A stretch of DNA of 64,000 nucleotides from Artocarpus heterophyllus (Eukaryota > Streptophyta > Magnoliopsida > Rosales > Moraceae): NCBI GenBank assembly GCA_025403435.1, contig CM046353.1:12200836-12264835 (forward strand), written 5' to 3'. Each line of letters begins with the position of its first letter. Position 1 is the first letter of the stretch. The notes below the pieces were generated by a model. The model had not been told where the DNA came from and searched no databases. It saw only the letters and a program-made list of their open reading frames with translations. Both the position numbers and the translations under genes were made by a program. This document shows positions 48,430 to 60,700 of the stretch, piece by piece.

Positions 48430-51400
48430 CTACAATAGATTCAGTAATGCAAGAAATTCTGCTGGTTCTTCATCTTCTTTGACAATCTGTTCGGGCCAAA
48501 AATGGTAAATAAATGCTCAGAGTTAGAAAACCAGAATTTGTAGCGTTATGCAATCATTGATGGGTAGGCATTTCGCACGCTCTATAAAAGAGAATACAAA
48601 TAAGAATGGGACAGAATGAGCAAAAGCTGTACAACTTTTAACACAGATAGAAGACGTGTAGACGACAATTTCCACGTGTTCATCATGCTCATTGGAATAG
48701 ATAATCACGGTACGTATACTACAAGAAGTAATGACTGACTGACTAATTGATTGCTTCCAAGCAGCATAACTTAACAAGTGGGGATGGGAATATGCTGACG
48801 GTAGATACTGAATGGCATGTTAACAATTATAACTGAGCTTCTACAAAGGAAATAGGTAAAGAAGCTTGAGGTGAATTATGTCGAAAAATCATTAAGAGTT
48901 GGTTCGTACCCCCTTCCCTTTTCAAAAGCATGTAAAATAGAATCACTGCATGTAAGGTCGGAAAAGAAGAGGGGGAAAAAAGGTGCATCAAAAAGTCATT
49001 TCAGAAACTTTAGACGCCTGTCTTCTATACAGTTATGCTAAGATGTAGAATAAAATAGAAGGGGCAAACCAAATTTGTTAATATCAGCAAATGATATGGA
49101 GAATAAAGATCAAAAGAGCACTAGGTCCTTGTTTTTAAAGCATACATAAACTCTATCAGATGCACGTTGAGTAATGTCACTCTATATCATTTAACAAATT
49201 CTGTTTCGATCCAACCTTAAGTTAAACGTTAAAAAGAAATTTTAGGGTTGACAAATGAGGTTTACCCAACGAAAACATCCAAAAGAACTTTCCATACCTT
49301 AACGGTAGTGTTTTCCGGAAGACCCAATTGGATAAGCACGTCAGAACTGACTTGATCCCAGTCAAGCTCTTCTAGATCATCCAACTCTTTACCACTATTT
49401 AACCAAATCTGAGATTTACCATGGTCAGCAGCTCTTCCTATCCAAACATACAAAATCCTCTCCTCATTTTTTCCTAAACCTGCATTTGGAGACAAAATAG
49501 CAAAAGAAGCTTTGGAATCCAGGTTATTCAGGCCAGACGATGTAATCTTTTCCAAACTGGGCCAGTGACATACTAAAGGGCGCGTAACATCACACCCCGT
49601 TGAACCACTTTCCTCTAACCCATATGGTATGGAGGATTCTTGGCCTTCTCTCCGAGCCTCACCACAATGTTTGACAAAAGCAGCTTTAGTTTGGCTTGTG
49701 TCAACATTAGAATTCCTAGCAGGAAATATTTTGAACTCTAGCGATGATTCTCTACCCCCATTTTCAACTACATCCTTGGACCTTAAGCCATTATCAATAT
49801 CATCTGCCAGGGAGCAACTGCTGTTGCCTGTGTTGAGACCTTCTTGATCGACAGGAAAACTTGAAACAGCAGGGGCGATCCTCATTTTATCAGCCAACGC
49901 TGGCAACTTAAGAGATTTTGACAAGCTCCCTCTCCGCTCTGCAAGTGAAGGCGGGGGCTTTTTAAATGGCAATGAATTTGACTGGGAAGTAAAGCCGGCA
50001 CAGCCCCTTTCTGGACTTTCAGACGCTGGTTGAGGTAAACATTTCGATGACCGCAGTGATAAGTTGGACAAACTAGACGGCGCTGGAGAGATAAAGGAAC
50101 CAGAACCCGCAGAAGGGGAATCACAAGAAGATTCTGAAAAATATTTTGAAATAGTGCTTGGTTCAGAAGAGATGGAGTCTGGGGAGAGATAAGGAGGCGA
50201 AGACGAAGAGGATGATGATGCTGATGACGATGAAGATGACAATGAAGAAGGTGATGATGAATTCTTGGACGAATGCACTAACATCATAGAATCCGAGTAG
50301 ACTCTGGAGAGAGACATTCGAGGCGCTAAGACAAAATCCTTCATATTGCCAGAGGCAAACTTTCGCCTTAGCATACTCCAGCTGCTTTCTCTAGCAGGAA
50401 GGTGAGTTTCATGCTCATTCACCGAGGATGCAAATGGTGGTACAAAACCGCCCAAAATAGCTTTCTGGAAAATCTCAAAATCAACATTATAGGACTCCAC
50501 TTTCCTTTCACCTGGGCAAATCTTAGCTGCTGATTCCCTAACCTCCTTGCCGTTGCCAGACTTATCCATCAAGGGTAAAAGGTTTGAAAAAGCATCCCAA
50601 AAGTATGCTGGTTCATCCCCTTCCTTGAATACTGTTATTGGTCCTTGCACTCTCTCATACCGAACAATCTGACAAACAGCCCCTCTTGCATCCCTTTCCA
50701 TGATTGCTTCACAGCTCTTACCAATCCAAACATATATGGCCGAAGGAATATTAACGATAAATGCGCCTCTAGAATCAAGAGCAGACGGCGAAGGATCATT
50801 CAACATTTTCGGAACAAGATGCAGCGGATCATACGGAGAGTGCGGAGCAAGTCTGTACATCCTCAACAGCGAACTTGGACTGAGAGGGAATGCGTGGACC
50901 CTCTTTTGACACTGCAACAACTGACAAGCGAACCCCATATTCGGATCAGCTATGCCTCTCGCTGCTTTCACATACTGAAATGCATCATCAAAACTCTGCC
51001 CTTCTCTCCACATGAGATAAGCAATCACCAAAGACGTGGACCGGGACACCCCTTGGCAACAGTGAACAAAAACCCTCCCACGTTGTTCCCTAACATCTTC
51101 AAAGTAGTCAAAAACATCATACAAAATGCTAGTAATATCCTCCGACGGACTATCTTGCAACCACAAAGTTCTATACACAAAATCAGCCTTGAAGTACTCC
51201 GGACAAACAAAACCAACACAATTCAGTACATGCGTGATGCCATTCTGCTTAAGTATCTCCCTGTCCCTCGCAACAGCATCTCCACCAAGATATATATGTT
51301 CCGCGACTTTTGAGCATTCTTTGTCAAAGAAAGCAATCTTATCTCTCCTCACAAGCCCGCCATTCTTATCTGGGTTCCGCTGAATCGACGACAAATCAAG

Positions 51401-51805
51401 CTTGAGCCTCTCCCCACCTCCTCTCCCGCTCGGAGTCGGAGGCTGCGGCCACTCGCCGATATCGTCAGAACTCGCTTTAGGCCACTCTTCCAAGCTGCGG
51501 CGAGCAATTGAAAGCGGCTGCAGTGGTGGCAAACACGATCTGGCCTTGCAATTTTGCTGGGAGCGTGGGGTCAAGGGGGCGGGGAACCGACGGTTTTGAC
51601 CATTGCCGTTTCCAATACCGCCATTGTTCGGATCCACGAGCTCTTTCTCGTCGTTCTCTGGGTTGTGCAGCGAAGACCGCGAGGCCGACCACGATGCCGA
51701 CCGCCAGAACATCTTCCGGGCGGAGGCGGAAGACTGGCAAGGGGCCCTTGTACCACCGGACGGCGCATCCTCCTTGCCCACCATGCCCACTTCCAAAGTC
51801 CTCAA
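48430..51805 (-). CDS. MKP1: MAP kinase phosphatase 1 (dual-specificity phosphatase), 2 coding exons
   Basis: Removes phosphate from Thr and Tyr of activated MAP kinases (in Arabidopsis MPK3, MPK6 and MPK4) and restrains stress, UV-B and immune signalling in the cytosol. Exon 1 49298-51805 (836 codons, AAG before GTATGG); exon 2 48430-48486 encodes IVKEDEEPAEFLALLNLL, giving 854 aa. Alternative start at M8 (MVGKEDA, ATG 51782-51784) matches the usual N-terminus better. Order: KMFWRSASWSASRSS motif (31-45), PPTPSG region (~122-127), catalytic domain ~155-310 with general acid D218 and signature H248-C249-x5-R255 (HCCQGVSRS), gelsolin-like domain ~340-450, poly-Ser stretch ~550-590, and a conserved C-terminal EELDWDQVSSDVLIQLGLPE block. 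Intron 48487-49297. All catalytic residues are present, so it should be active. Confidence 0.96.
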
Positions 51806-52276
51806 GAGAAAGACTAAAAGGGAAAAAATTCTCTAGTGTTCCTTTACTATCAAGCTCCGAAGAAAGCAAAACATGGTACGATTCTTGCTAATCCAAAATG
51901 CTAAAAATCAACACTCATAAACTACGTATCTCCTCTATCCATAAAATTTCAGATCAGCCATAAGCTACAAGCTTCCGAAAATAATAAAAGCCACCTCCTA
52001 AAAAATTTTGAAATAAACAGCAGATAACCAACGAGAAAATTAGCACAAATCACGATTGCTGGAGTTGGCGGAAAACCTAGCTTGGACTAAAATTTCAAAA
52101 TGAGCCAAAAAAAAAAAAACTTTCATCAGACGAAATTTGAGAGATTTGTGACTTACGAGTAACATATGGAAAGCCGAAACGGAAGAGAGGGAATCTGAAA
52201 CAAGAGGAGCAGAGAATTGTGCAAGATCCTTGTCGTAGACTGTATATGTTCGTGTATATATAGATATACCTATATC

Positions 52277-52307
<31 letters not shown>

Positions 52308-52320
52308 GCTAGCTTTTGAG
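51806..52320 (-). promoter_or_regulatory. MKP1 leader and promoter region
   Basis: A candidate leader intron runs from a donor at about 52157 (ACTC before GTAAGTCAC on the minus strand) to an acceptor near 51858 (TTCTTCGGAG). Upstream of it is a TA microsatellite at about 52279-52306 and TATA words at 52254-52270, compatible with a core promoter. This is inference from splice-like and TATA-like words. Confidence 0.45.
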
Positions 52321-53669
52321 GACTAAGGAAGAGGCGGGGAAAGAGAGAAGAAAAGAAGAGTCATGAGAGAGTTAGTGAGGAAGAGGAAGAGGAAGAGGAA
52401 GAGGTAAAGGTAAAGAAAAAGAGTCATTTTAAGTCATGAGCTTAGTCTTGGCTTGCCTTTGTTTTTGTTGAGTGAGGGTGCACCCTCTTGCGCCTTAATT
52501 TCCAAGAATTTTAGGTGGTGCATACTCGATGCCTATTTTCCATTGAGGTGGTGGATATTAAAAATTAGAAATTCTTCTGCTAAAAAAATAACCTATACAT
52601 ATATACTTTTCAGAAATGGACCAAGATCCGTTCATTCCTGATCTTGAATCTTTATTGAAAGTTTAGAAACTCATGTTTTCAGAAAGAAATGTATATTGCA
52701 TATGATTTTACAAGAGGAAAGCTTGTCCTTCCTTTGCACTGAAAACTTCAATGGACGGATTAGTGGTGATGGTTCCGTCAGGATTGAGTTTGGCAGAGAG
52801 GGTGATAAGCAGGATGACATAGCAGTGGTCTTTATTAAAAAAATCCTTAAAAATCTTAGGATTTATATTTAAAAAGGTTATTCTTATTGTGGACACTCTG
52901 CTGAGAGGGATTATTTATTTTTGTATGATTTAAATCGTAGGATACTTATAAAGCAAAGAGTTTTGTTAAAAAAAAAAAAAAATCTTTCCCTATACAATAT
53001 GGAATCTAATAGGTCTTTTAGCATTTTAGTTGTAATTAAATAACTTTAATAATTGTATAAAGTGAAAGCTTTATACTATAGTAATTTTTTGCTTTCTATT
53101 CTATTGTAACATTGTAACAGTTAAGAATTTTACAATATACACAATTGGTACCCATGAGTTTGAAACTAAAAAGCCAAACCAACATTAATTCTGTTGTGTT
53201 GAGCTGAAAGTCTCATTAATTGTTCCAACGGTACTCTAATTATATCGTTTAGGTTTAAAAATTAAATGCTAAAAATTAAAACTACTAAACTAATTAAATG
53301 AGTTGTAAAAATAATATTCAAACAATATATCTGAACCCTACAATATGCATTATCTAATATAATAGGTTGTTTGGGAGGGTGGTGGGAACCGTTGGTTAGA
53401 ACTACTTTTACTATAGCATGTAAGAGCTTTTATACTGTGGCGATTTTTCTTAATTATTACTGTAGCATGTAAGAGTTTTACACTATTTATAACTAAAAAA
53501 GTGGTGAGAACCACTCTTGCCAAACACAAATCTGAAAGCTTGTTTTTGCGTTCTTAAACAAGTTTAATATAATATTTTTTAGTTCATCAGTCATCCATGG
53601 AGCAAAATATCACTCTAGTCTAGTGGTGTGGGTTGTTTATTCACCTACGGCATCTAACACTTGTTTTTC

Positions 53670-54110
53670 TTATAAGGTTATTAACACCAATGACCTCTAA
53701 ATTTTGAGATCGTTTTAATTTTTCTCTTGAATTTTAAAAATCATTATTTTGTCTTTTGAATTTCAAAACTCCTCATTTTACTTTCCTGAATTTTAAAAAT
53801 CATAACTTTGTCTCTTAAACTTTCAAAGCTCCTTACTTTACCATATGAATTCCTAATTTTTCGTTCATATAGACAGAATTAAGCTTACATGATTTGCATA
53901 TGGAGTGATAAATCTCATTTTTGTGCTTACAAGTGATCTATGTACAAATCATAGGCTTAAAATTATATTTATTTGAACTAAAAATTAGAAATACAAAGAG
54001 TAAAGTGAGGAGTTTTGAGAGTTCAAATAACAAAGAGGTGATTTTTAAAATTTAAAGACAAAATTCAGAAGACAAAATCCTATCATGTTTTGACAAACCT
54101 AGAGATCCTA
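53670..54110. mobile_element. Inverted-repeat MITE candidate
   Basis: Left half phrases (TTCAAAACTCCTCATTTTACTTT, then AATTCCTAATTTTTCGTTC) recur inverted in the right half (CTAAAAATTAGAAAT, then AGTAAAGTGAGGAGTTTTGA), making a foldback of about 440 bases. The outer ends and target duplication are not resolved. Confidence 0.5.
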
Positions 54111-54499
54111 ATATTCATATTGTTGCCATCAAAGTTCTTCTCTCTCCTAAGTGAGTAAACTTTAGTGTTTAAGAGTATTTGTTCAAATCAATAGCTTTAG
54201 TCAGTTTTGACTAAAAATATTATAATTCGTGAGAATTCTATATTATAGCTTAATTTTTTTTGACACTATAATACGTGAGATCTTTATACTGTCACAACTA
54301 AAAATTTTGGTTAAAATAGATAATATCAAACATCCTTTTTTTTGCTATTGATATAGGAAGTCATTTGATGGATTGTAACAACAAAAAATTTGGGTATAAA
54401 ATGCAATTTTTGGTTATAATTCTCATACACAATAATAAAAATAAGAGAAATTAGCTTAGGTGGCCTTTTTGATAGCCTTTTTAAAATAAATAACTATAA

Positions 54500-54710
54500 C
54501 TTTTTAAAATTAGATAATATCTGTTTATCAATAAAAAACTAGGTTTTACTAGTAAACTTGATAAACTGAGTTTATCACTAATAAACTCGATAAACTCGAC
54601 GAGTTTATCAATGATAAACTAATTTTAACTGATAAACTTATCGAATTTATCAATGTTAAACTCAATAAAACTCAAATTTATCACTGATAAACTGTCATTT
54701 ACTTAATTTT
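54500..54710. repeat. GATAAACT-rich inverted/direct repeat cluster
   Basis: The word (G)ATAAACT or its inverse AGTTTATC occurs about ten times in 200 bases. At 54589-54609 there is a perfect palindrome with 10-base arms (GATAAACTCG and CGAGTTTATC) and one base between. Confidence 0.7.
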
Positions 54711-57216
54711 AAAAAAGTAAAGTCATTTATTTAAAAAGTACTTTTAAAAATGCCATTTTGTTTCATATTATTCTCAAAAATTATGTAACACATGCATGCA
54801 CGTGCCCATCATACTTGTCAGAATTTATATGATAAGGGAAAAGTTCACATTTTTTTTCCCTCTTCTTGTTGACACACTAAGAATAATTATAACCGATTCT
54901 TTGTATTTATTTTATTTATGGTCACACACACATAATGGCCCCAAATGCTACTTTGGAATGAATTCCCGTCCTCCATTCCTATCCACAAGGAATGTATTCC
55001 TATATTTAAAATGAGAGAGAATCCCATTATATTATAGCTCTTTTCAACATCGTCTAATTAATGAAACGTTGGAGAAAATTGGAATGAATTATTACCCAAA
55101 AAAACAAAATGCTTATTGCCATGATAACGGGGTCGAGTTCGAATTATTTCCAAATACGAGGATAGAATTGACAGACAATTAAATCCACTCCTTTAGTTTT
55201 AACTCCAAGATAAAAAATCTTAGAAGCCAACATTCTCCCATGGGGACAAAATAATACTTGGAATTACTTAACCATTAAACCCATATCCATCATTTGAATA
55301 TGATGTAAAAGACATTAAGAGATAAAGCTTTTAGAGGAATATTCTGGGGGTCAATGTCATGATAAAGACTCGATGCATATCAAGAAAGTGACTGGATATG
55401 GCAGCATTGTTTTGAGAGTTTTCACAGAGCTTGTTTTTCACTTTTTTTAAGGTAAAAATTTTAAATATATTTTAATGTAATTATAAAAATTTTTATTTTT
55501 TAAAACAAAATTCTTTCCATTTGTTTTGAAAACACTGCTAAAAAAAATTGTCTTCATTGAATTATTCAAGAATTTTACTTCTTTAGACAAATAATTGATT
55601 TAGTTTGTTATAAATGTAAATTCAAACTTCTTGAATTATACACGTAGAGCGTTATCCTTTCTTACCCTTCATAGACGGCAATATTTATACGTTACCAAAT
55701 AAATTTTGGTGAGTCATAAGCTCATAAAAACTAAAAATAAATTAAAAAGAAAACCTTGTGTTTATGTTGTGTAAGGTTACCAACAGAAATGTCCATAAAT
55801 TGGGAAGAAATCAGTTCATAAGAGCACTGAAAAATCTTATTGTCACATTCAATTAGGAGAGTGACACTGCATAAACTAACCCCAATCCTAATTCATGCTG
55901 CTTTTATTTCCCAACCCTCTCAAGTTTTCCCTACTTTACACCTTCATATTGGGCAAGAATATGACTCATCCACACAAGCCAAACTGAATTTAACCAATTG
56001 AATGAAAGGTGGGATAGGTAAGAAAACGAAATTTTGAAGGAATTCACATTCAGGGTTCACATACAAGGAAAATGAAAATATGTGATCAATTTAAAGCCAG
56101 TGATCAGCAATTTCTCTCATGTAGCATGACAACTTCACCTAATAATTAATGTAAAGGATAACGACATGCTCTTGAAAATTTTTACCAATGGGGTCCACCT
56201 TTTGAATCATCAAATGGTAGGTAGGACCAGCTAGTATTCTTTGCTAGGACCAAACAGAAGCAGCTTTGGAAGTCTTGTTCTCATCACTTTTTGACTAGCT
56301 AAAGCAAGACAAAAACAGCACATGGATGGAAAATAAATGAAAGAGCCGCGTGGATCAGTTTGGACAACAGTGCAAAACATTATCTACATGATTAATCATG
56401 AAGTCCCAGTCCCAGTCCCGGTCCCAGTTTGTTTCCTTCAAGCAAAACATCGTCCCGGACTTTAATTTTCTTTTTTAAACCTTCTACAGCTATGGAGTTT
56501 GAGAAGACTCCTACATGAAAATTGGCCATCTGGAGCACTCCACAAGTCAGTGTCAATTTGTAGAATCAAAGAAATTAATCAAAATGAGGTTAGACAGAAG
56601 TCAAAGTTGGCATCACTTTTTCTTCGGTATTCTTGATTATCTAACAAGCTAGTTAGAATGATGGTCAAGAAAGACTCGGTTCATTTATACATGACTAATA
56701 CTAAGATATTCTAAAGACTACTAAGACTTCTAAACTTGAGAATGGTTCAAACTTTATGATTTCATCTGCAAACAGTGTAAAACTCTTATATGTTAAATTA
56801 TAAAGCAAAAATATATTATAGTGTAAAGCTCTCATACTACAATATGCGATTCAAACTTTGTCGTTAGAATTTTTTTTTTCCAAACACCCTATAAATTTAA
56901 ACCAATTAATGCGACACTATCTTAACCAAACAATTTCCGAGTCCCGATACTAGTTTTTGATATTCTTTGGTGAAAAAATAAAAAAAAGTTTGCGTCAGTT
57001 GGTAAATAAATTTCAAATTTCAGTGTGAAATGAAAGGAAGAGAAAGAGAGTACAATACATTGGCACCACGACAATAATAACAAGTCATAGCTCAAACAAC
57101 ATCGATGAAGCAGATTCCAAACCGATGCAATATGAAAAGTGAAAGACAGGCACGCACGTTCAGGTTTATTGTAGAAGCAAATGAAATGATGAATATCCAT
57201 GTACATACTGAAGGAA

Positions 57217-57701
57217 TTATTGATCAAAGCATGACCCCGGACCACTTGGAGGACTTCGACCATACGTGTTTGTGAAAGGAGCAGCTTGAACCCCACGTCT
57301 GTTCAAGAGGCATCTAAAGTAATGTAACCGAGGCAATGCGGTCACGTTAATGTTTTCGGAGGATATGCCCTCCCTCCTGCTCCACAGCCGCTCTACAAGG
57401 AAGGGGTAAAATAGTGAAGAGTCAATATTATGCTTATATACGCTAAGATAACAAAACAATTCCCTAATTAGCATCATTCTTCCAGGTTAAAAGGATTGTA
57501 ACATTTTATTGTGCATGCATTAATTTAAAGCAAAACAGTAGAAATTAAGTCGTGTAATATGTACAATGGACTTGACGATTGGAATGTCTCCATATCATAT
57601 TGTGTTTTGTAAAGGACTGATAAGATGGTTATCAAATTAGGTAGCATTTAGCACCATCTACAGGTTGTTATTAGACCAAGACACCAACTTCGTCAGAACC
57701 C

Positions 57702-57739
<38 letters not shown>

Positions 57740-60700
57740 TTGAATCAACACATTTTCAGATAATAGGAAATCAAGGACTTCACCCTATATGCAGCGAAAC
57801 CACCAAGATGAATTAAGTTTATCTCCAGAGGCTGTTCAAATACAAACCTAAGAATGCAGAAAACTTTCATTTTTTTTTCTTCTTTCATTACACTAGCAAG
57901 ATTGTCTATTGAAAATGCACGTCAAATATTTCTCTTTTTTATGTAAAATAATTGCATTTATGATGGCAATTCTAGATTCACTTGAAGGAAACTGTACAAA
58001 TTAGCAAGAAAAGGGAAAGTATATAGGCATGCAGTACACTCCAAGTCCGAAGCAATACAAGACCAATTTTGCAAAGAAAACCACAAGGATGGTTAACTAT
58101 CATCAGATGCATACCTGCAGCAGCTGCAGCTCGAGGCCATATTGTTTGCTGAACATTCGATGTGTCAGCTGTCTCAGCCCACATGCATACTTCTCCCCCA
58201 AGCACAAGCTTTTGATGAGAAGCATTGCTTATTCCTTCCAGTGGCTCGGCAGTATAAACATCATTCCATGGGACATCTAGGTGGTCAAGATACCAAACGC
58301 CTTGATTGCTGAAAATGCATCTGAAACCTTTGGCCACAACCTTTGGACAAACCCCTGGGCCCAACCTATTATATTATAAGATAAATTATACTTTTGACAG
58401 CATTACATCCTTTTGCTTGATACTGCAAGAGAAGTGAATGTAGGGACAGAGAATTCACCAGTTATGCACTATGGTCCTTGGATGAAGACTTTCTGGGAAA
58501 CTATTGAAGGTTTCTTCCCTGAAGATGAGGAAAGCAAAATCTGTTATGCATTAAATATTTAAAAACAATGACTATTAGAAAAACAATATAATAGCTGATA
58601 CCTTATTAGTTAATAATAACAGATCGTTGCAGAAACAAATGTTAGGAAATGAGTGCATGTGCAAGCTACAGCTGGCTATCAAATTGGCATCTTTTCCATA
58701 TGCAAGCCAAAACATTGACATAACTAACTTTAAAATGCAGGAAATATTATGCGACAGACAACATACCAGTTTACTGGAGTCCAATTTTTTGAAACTGCTA
58801 TCTCTTGTGCTCTGAGTACGAAATACTGATAAGCCTCCTTGGCAGTAATGTTTTTATCCTGAAGCCTACGTATAAAAGTATTTACACAATGTCAAAGCTG
58901 TATAGCGTTATTAATTAAGATAAAAAACATTCATGATTCAACAGATAAGATTTTTAACCGCGAGTTTATGGTTCAAGATTTTTGCAAAACATTATCCTTC
59001 TCCAAGAACCATGTTATTGTTGACTAATACAAATACACTATGAAGCATGATAGCTTACACAAAAAGCAAAAATGATCAATGAAACACAGTTCAAGTACCA
59101 TTGCTTCACGTGTGGAGTAGAGCTCCAGCAACCTGCCATATATGGAACGGTTTCTCATCAAGAAGATAAACCCATGCACAGGAGTAGTACCAATGAGGAA
59201 AGGAACGCCTTCATGCCTTCTTATTAACAACATTAAGAAGCTTAGCATACAACAAGAAAAATGAGTCTTACTAACTTGTATTAACCTCATCGCCACCCAA
59301 GTGGAAAAGCTCGAAGGGAAAAATCTTTCTCATGTCTGCATAAAAGTAAAGCAATAACTTCTTTTAGGAAAAAAAAAAAGAAAATTTTCTACAGCACCTT
59401 TAAATAGAGATTTTTTTTGTGAAAACTTAAGAATAGCAAAGACAACAAAACTGGAAGTGAATAATTTTGGAATGATATGAAGCCATATTTTAAAGAACCT
59501 AAAAACGTTTAGCAGCGGTAAAGGGTTTTATCCAGATGGAGAAAAACCGGTTCTTTTTTTTCCCCTTTTAAAACCTCATACTCAAGCTATGAAAAATTTT
59601 ATTTAAATAAAATAAAGTAGGAGAAGTTCCATCGTGAAATCAAAATCACATGCTTTATACATCTGAGAACACTACGCAGGTACACCGTACACTATAGTAT
59701 AGAATTCTACAAATAACCAAAAAGAAAAAAAAGAGGCAGATCTTTTTCGGAAGGATCTCAACTTGTGATACTGTTTGAAATATAAAAGAATAAAATATAA
59801 AGGGAAAGGAAATAAATTCTTCAGTACTGCCAACAGAAAGGATTTTTTAGGGAGCTTAACCTGTTAGAATTCCAGAAACCACATCAAAAGTAGAGTTCTT
59901 TGAAACGTCAAGTGGCTCTCTACAAGAAGAAGAAGGCCAAAGATCTGGATATCCAGCGCCCCTACCCAAAGATGATTGATACAAAGTTCAAAATTAATGA
60001 AAATGAAAAGTTTCAGCATATGACTTAAAGGTTTGAGATGTTGTCAACTAATTTAAAGAGGAAAAAATGCATTAACTTCTCATAAGGCTAGCATTCCATA
60101 ACTAGAACAAATAATAAGAATATGGGCTTTTGACCAATTTGACATTTAGTAAAGGCTTTACCACGATTCTGCGTGACCAGGGACATCTACTTCGGCCATA
60201 ACATTGATGCCTGCTCATAGTATACAGAAATGATGAGACAACCATTCATAAGTGAGAATACTGGAAATCAAATGCAAGAGACCCGATCAACTTGGACTCC
60301 AAAGAAAAATAAATGTTCAGAAAAGATCTTAAACTTGCTATTTCTCATACTCAGGTGATCTTTGCATACTTTTGTCCATCACATAGATTCTCATATATAT
60401 ATAAGATTAAGATTCTGCAGTTTCTTTAAAAAGAAAATTCATGTGTGTCTGGATACAAGTGTGTGAAAAGATAAATAAAAATAATATACTCCTGAAGCTT
60501 CAGTATGTAAAGTTTCAACTCACCTCTTAGTTTGGCATAGCTTCAGATTGACATGTGGAAATGTGAAAAGGAAAACACAGAATTAGCATACAAAAATGAA
60601 TGAAACGCATGCGTGAAAAACAAGGACACACGGAAAAAGTATGGCATCACATTTTAAAGCCTAGATACTGTTCCCCCCACTAGAAGCATTCTTTTTACCC

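Larger units (their letters stand above)
52321..57216. other. Intergenic region between MKP1 and HEXO1
   Basis: No gene recognised in 4.9 kb. It holds a GAGGAA purine run (52371-52420), MITE-like blocks (see separate entries), a cluster of TTTATC/GATAAA words (54500-54710) and a CCCAGT tandem repeat (56403-56428). The open frame 56922-57296 (minus) overlaps the HEXO1 end and is not supported. Confidence 0.45.

Noticed and set aside
50645..51313. 222-codon plus-strand frame
   Set aside because: It is antisense to the MKP1 phosphatase domain; the minus-strand protein is a clear family match.
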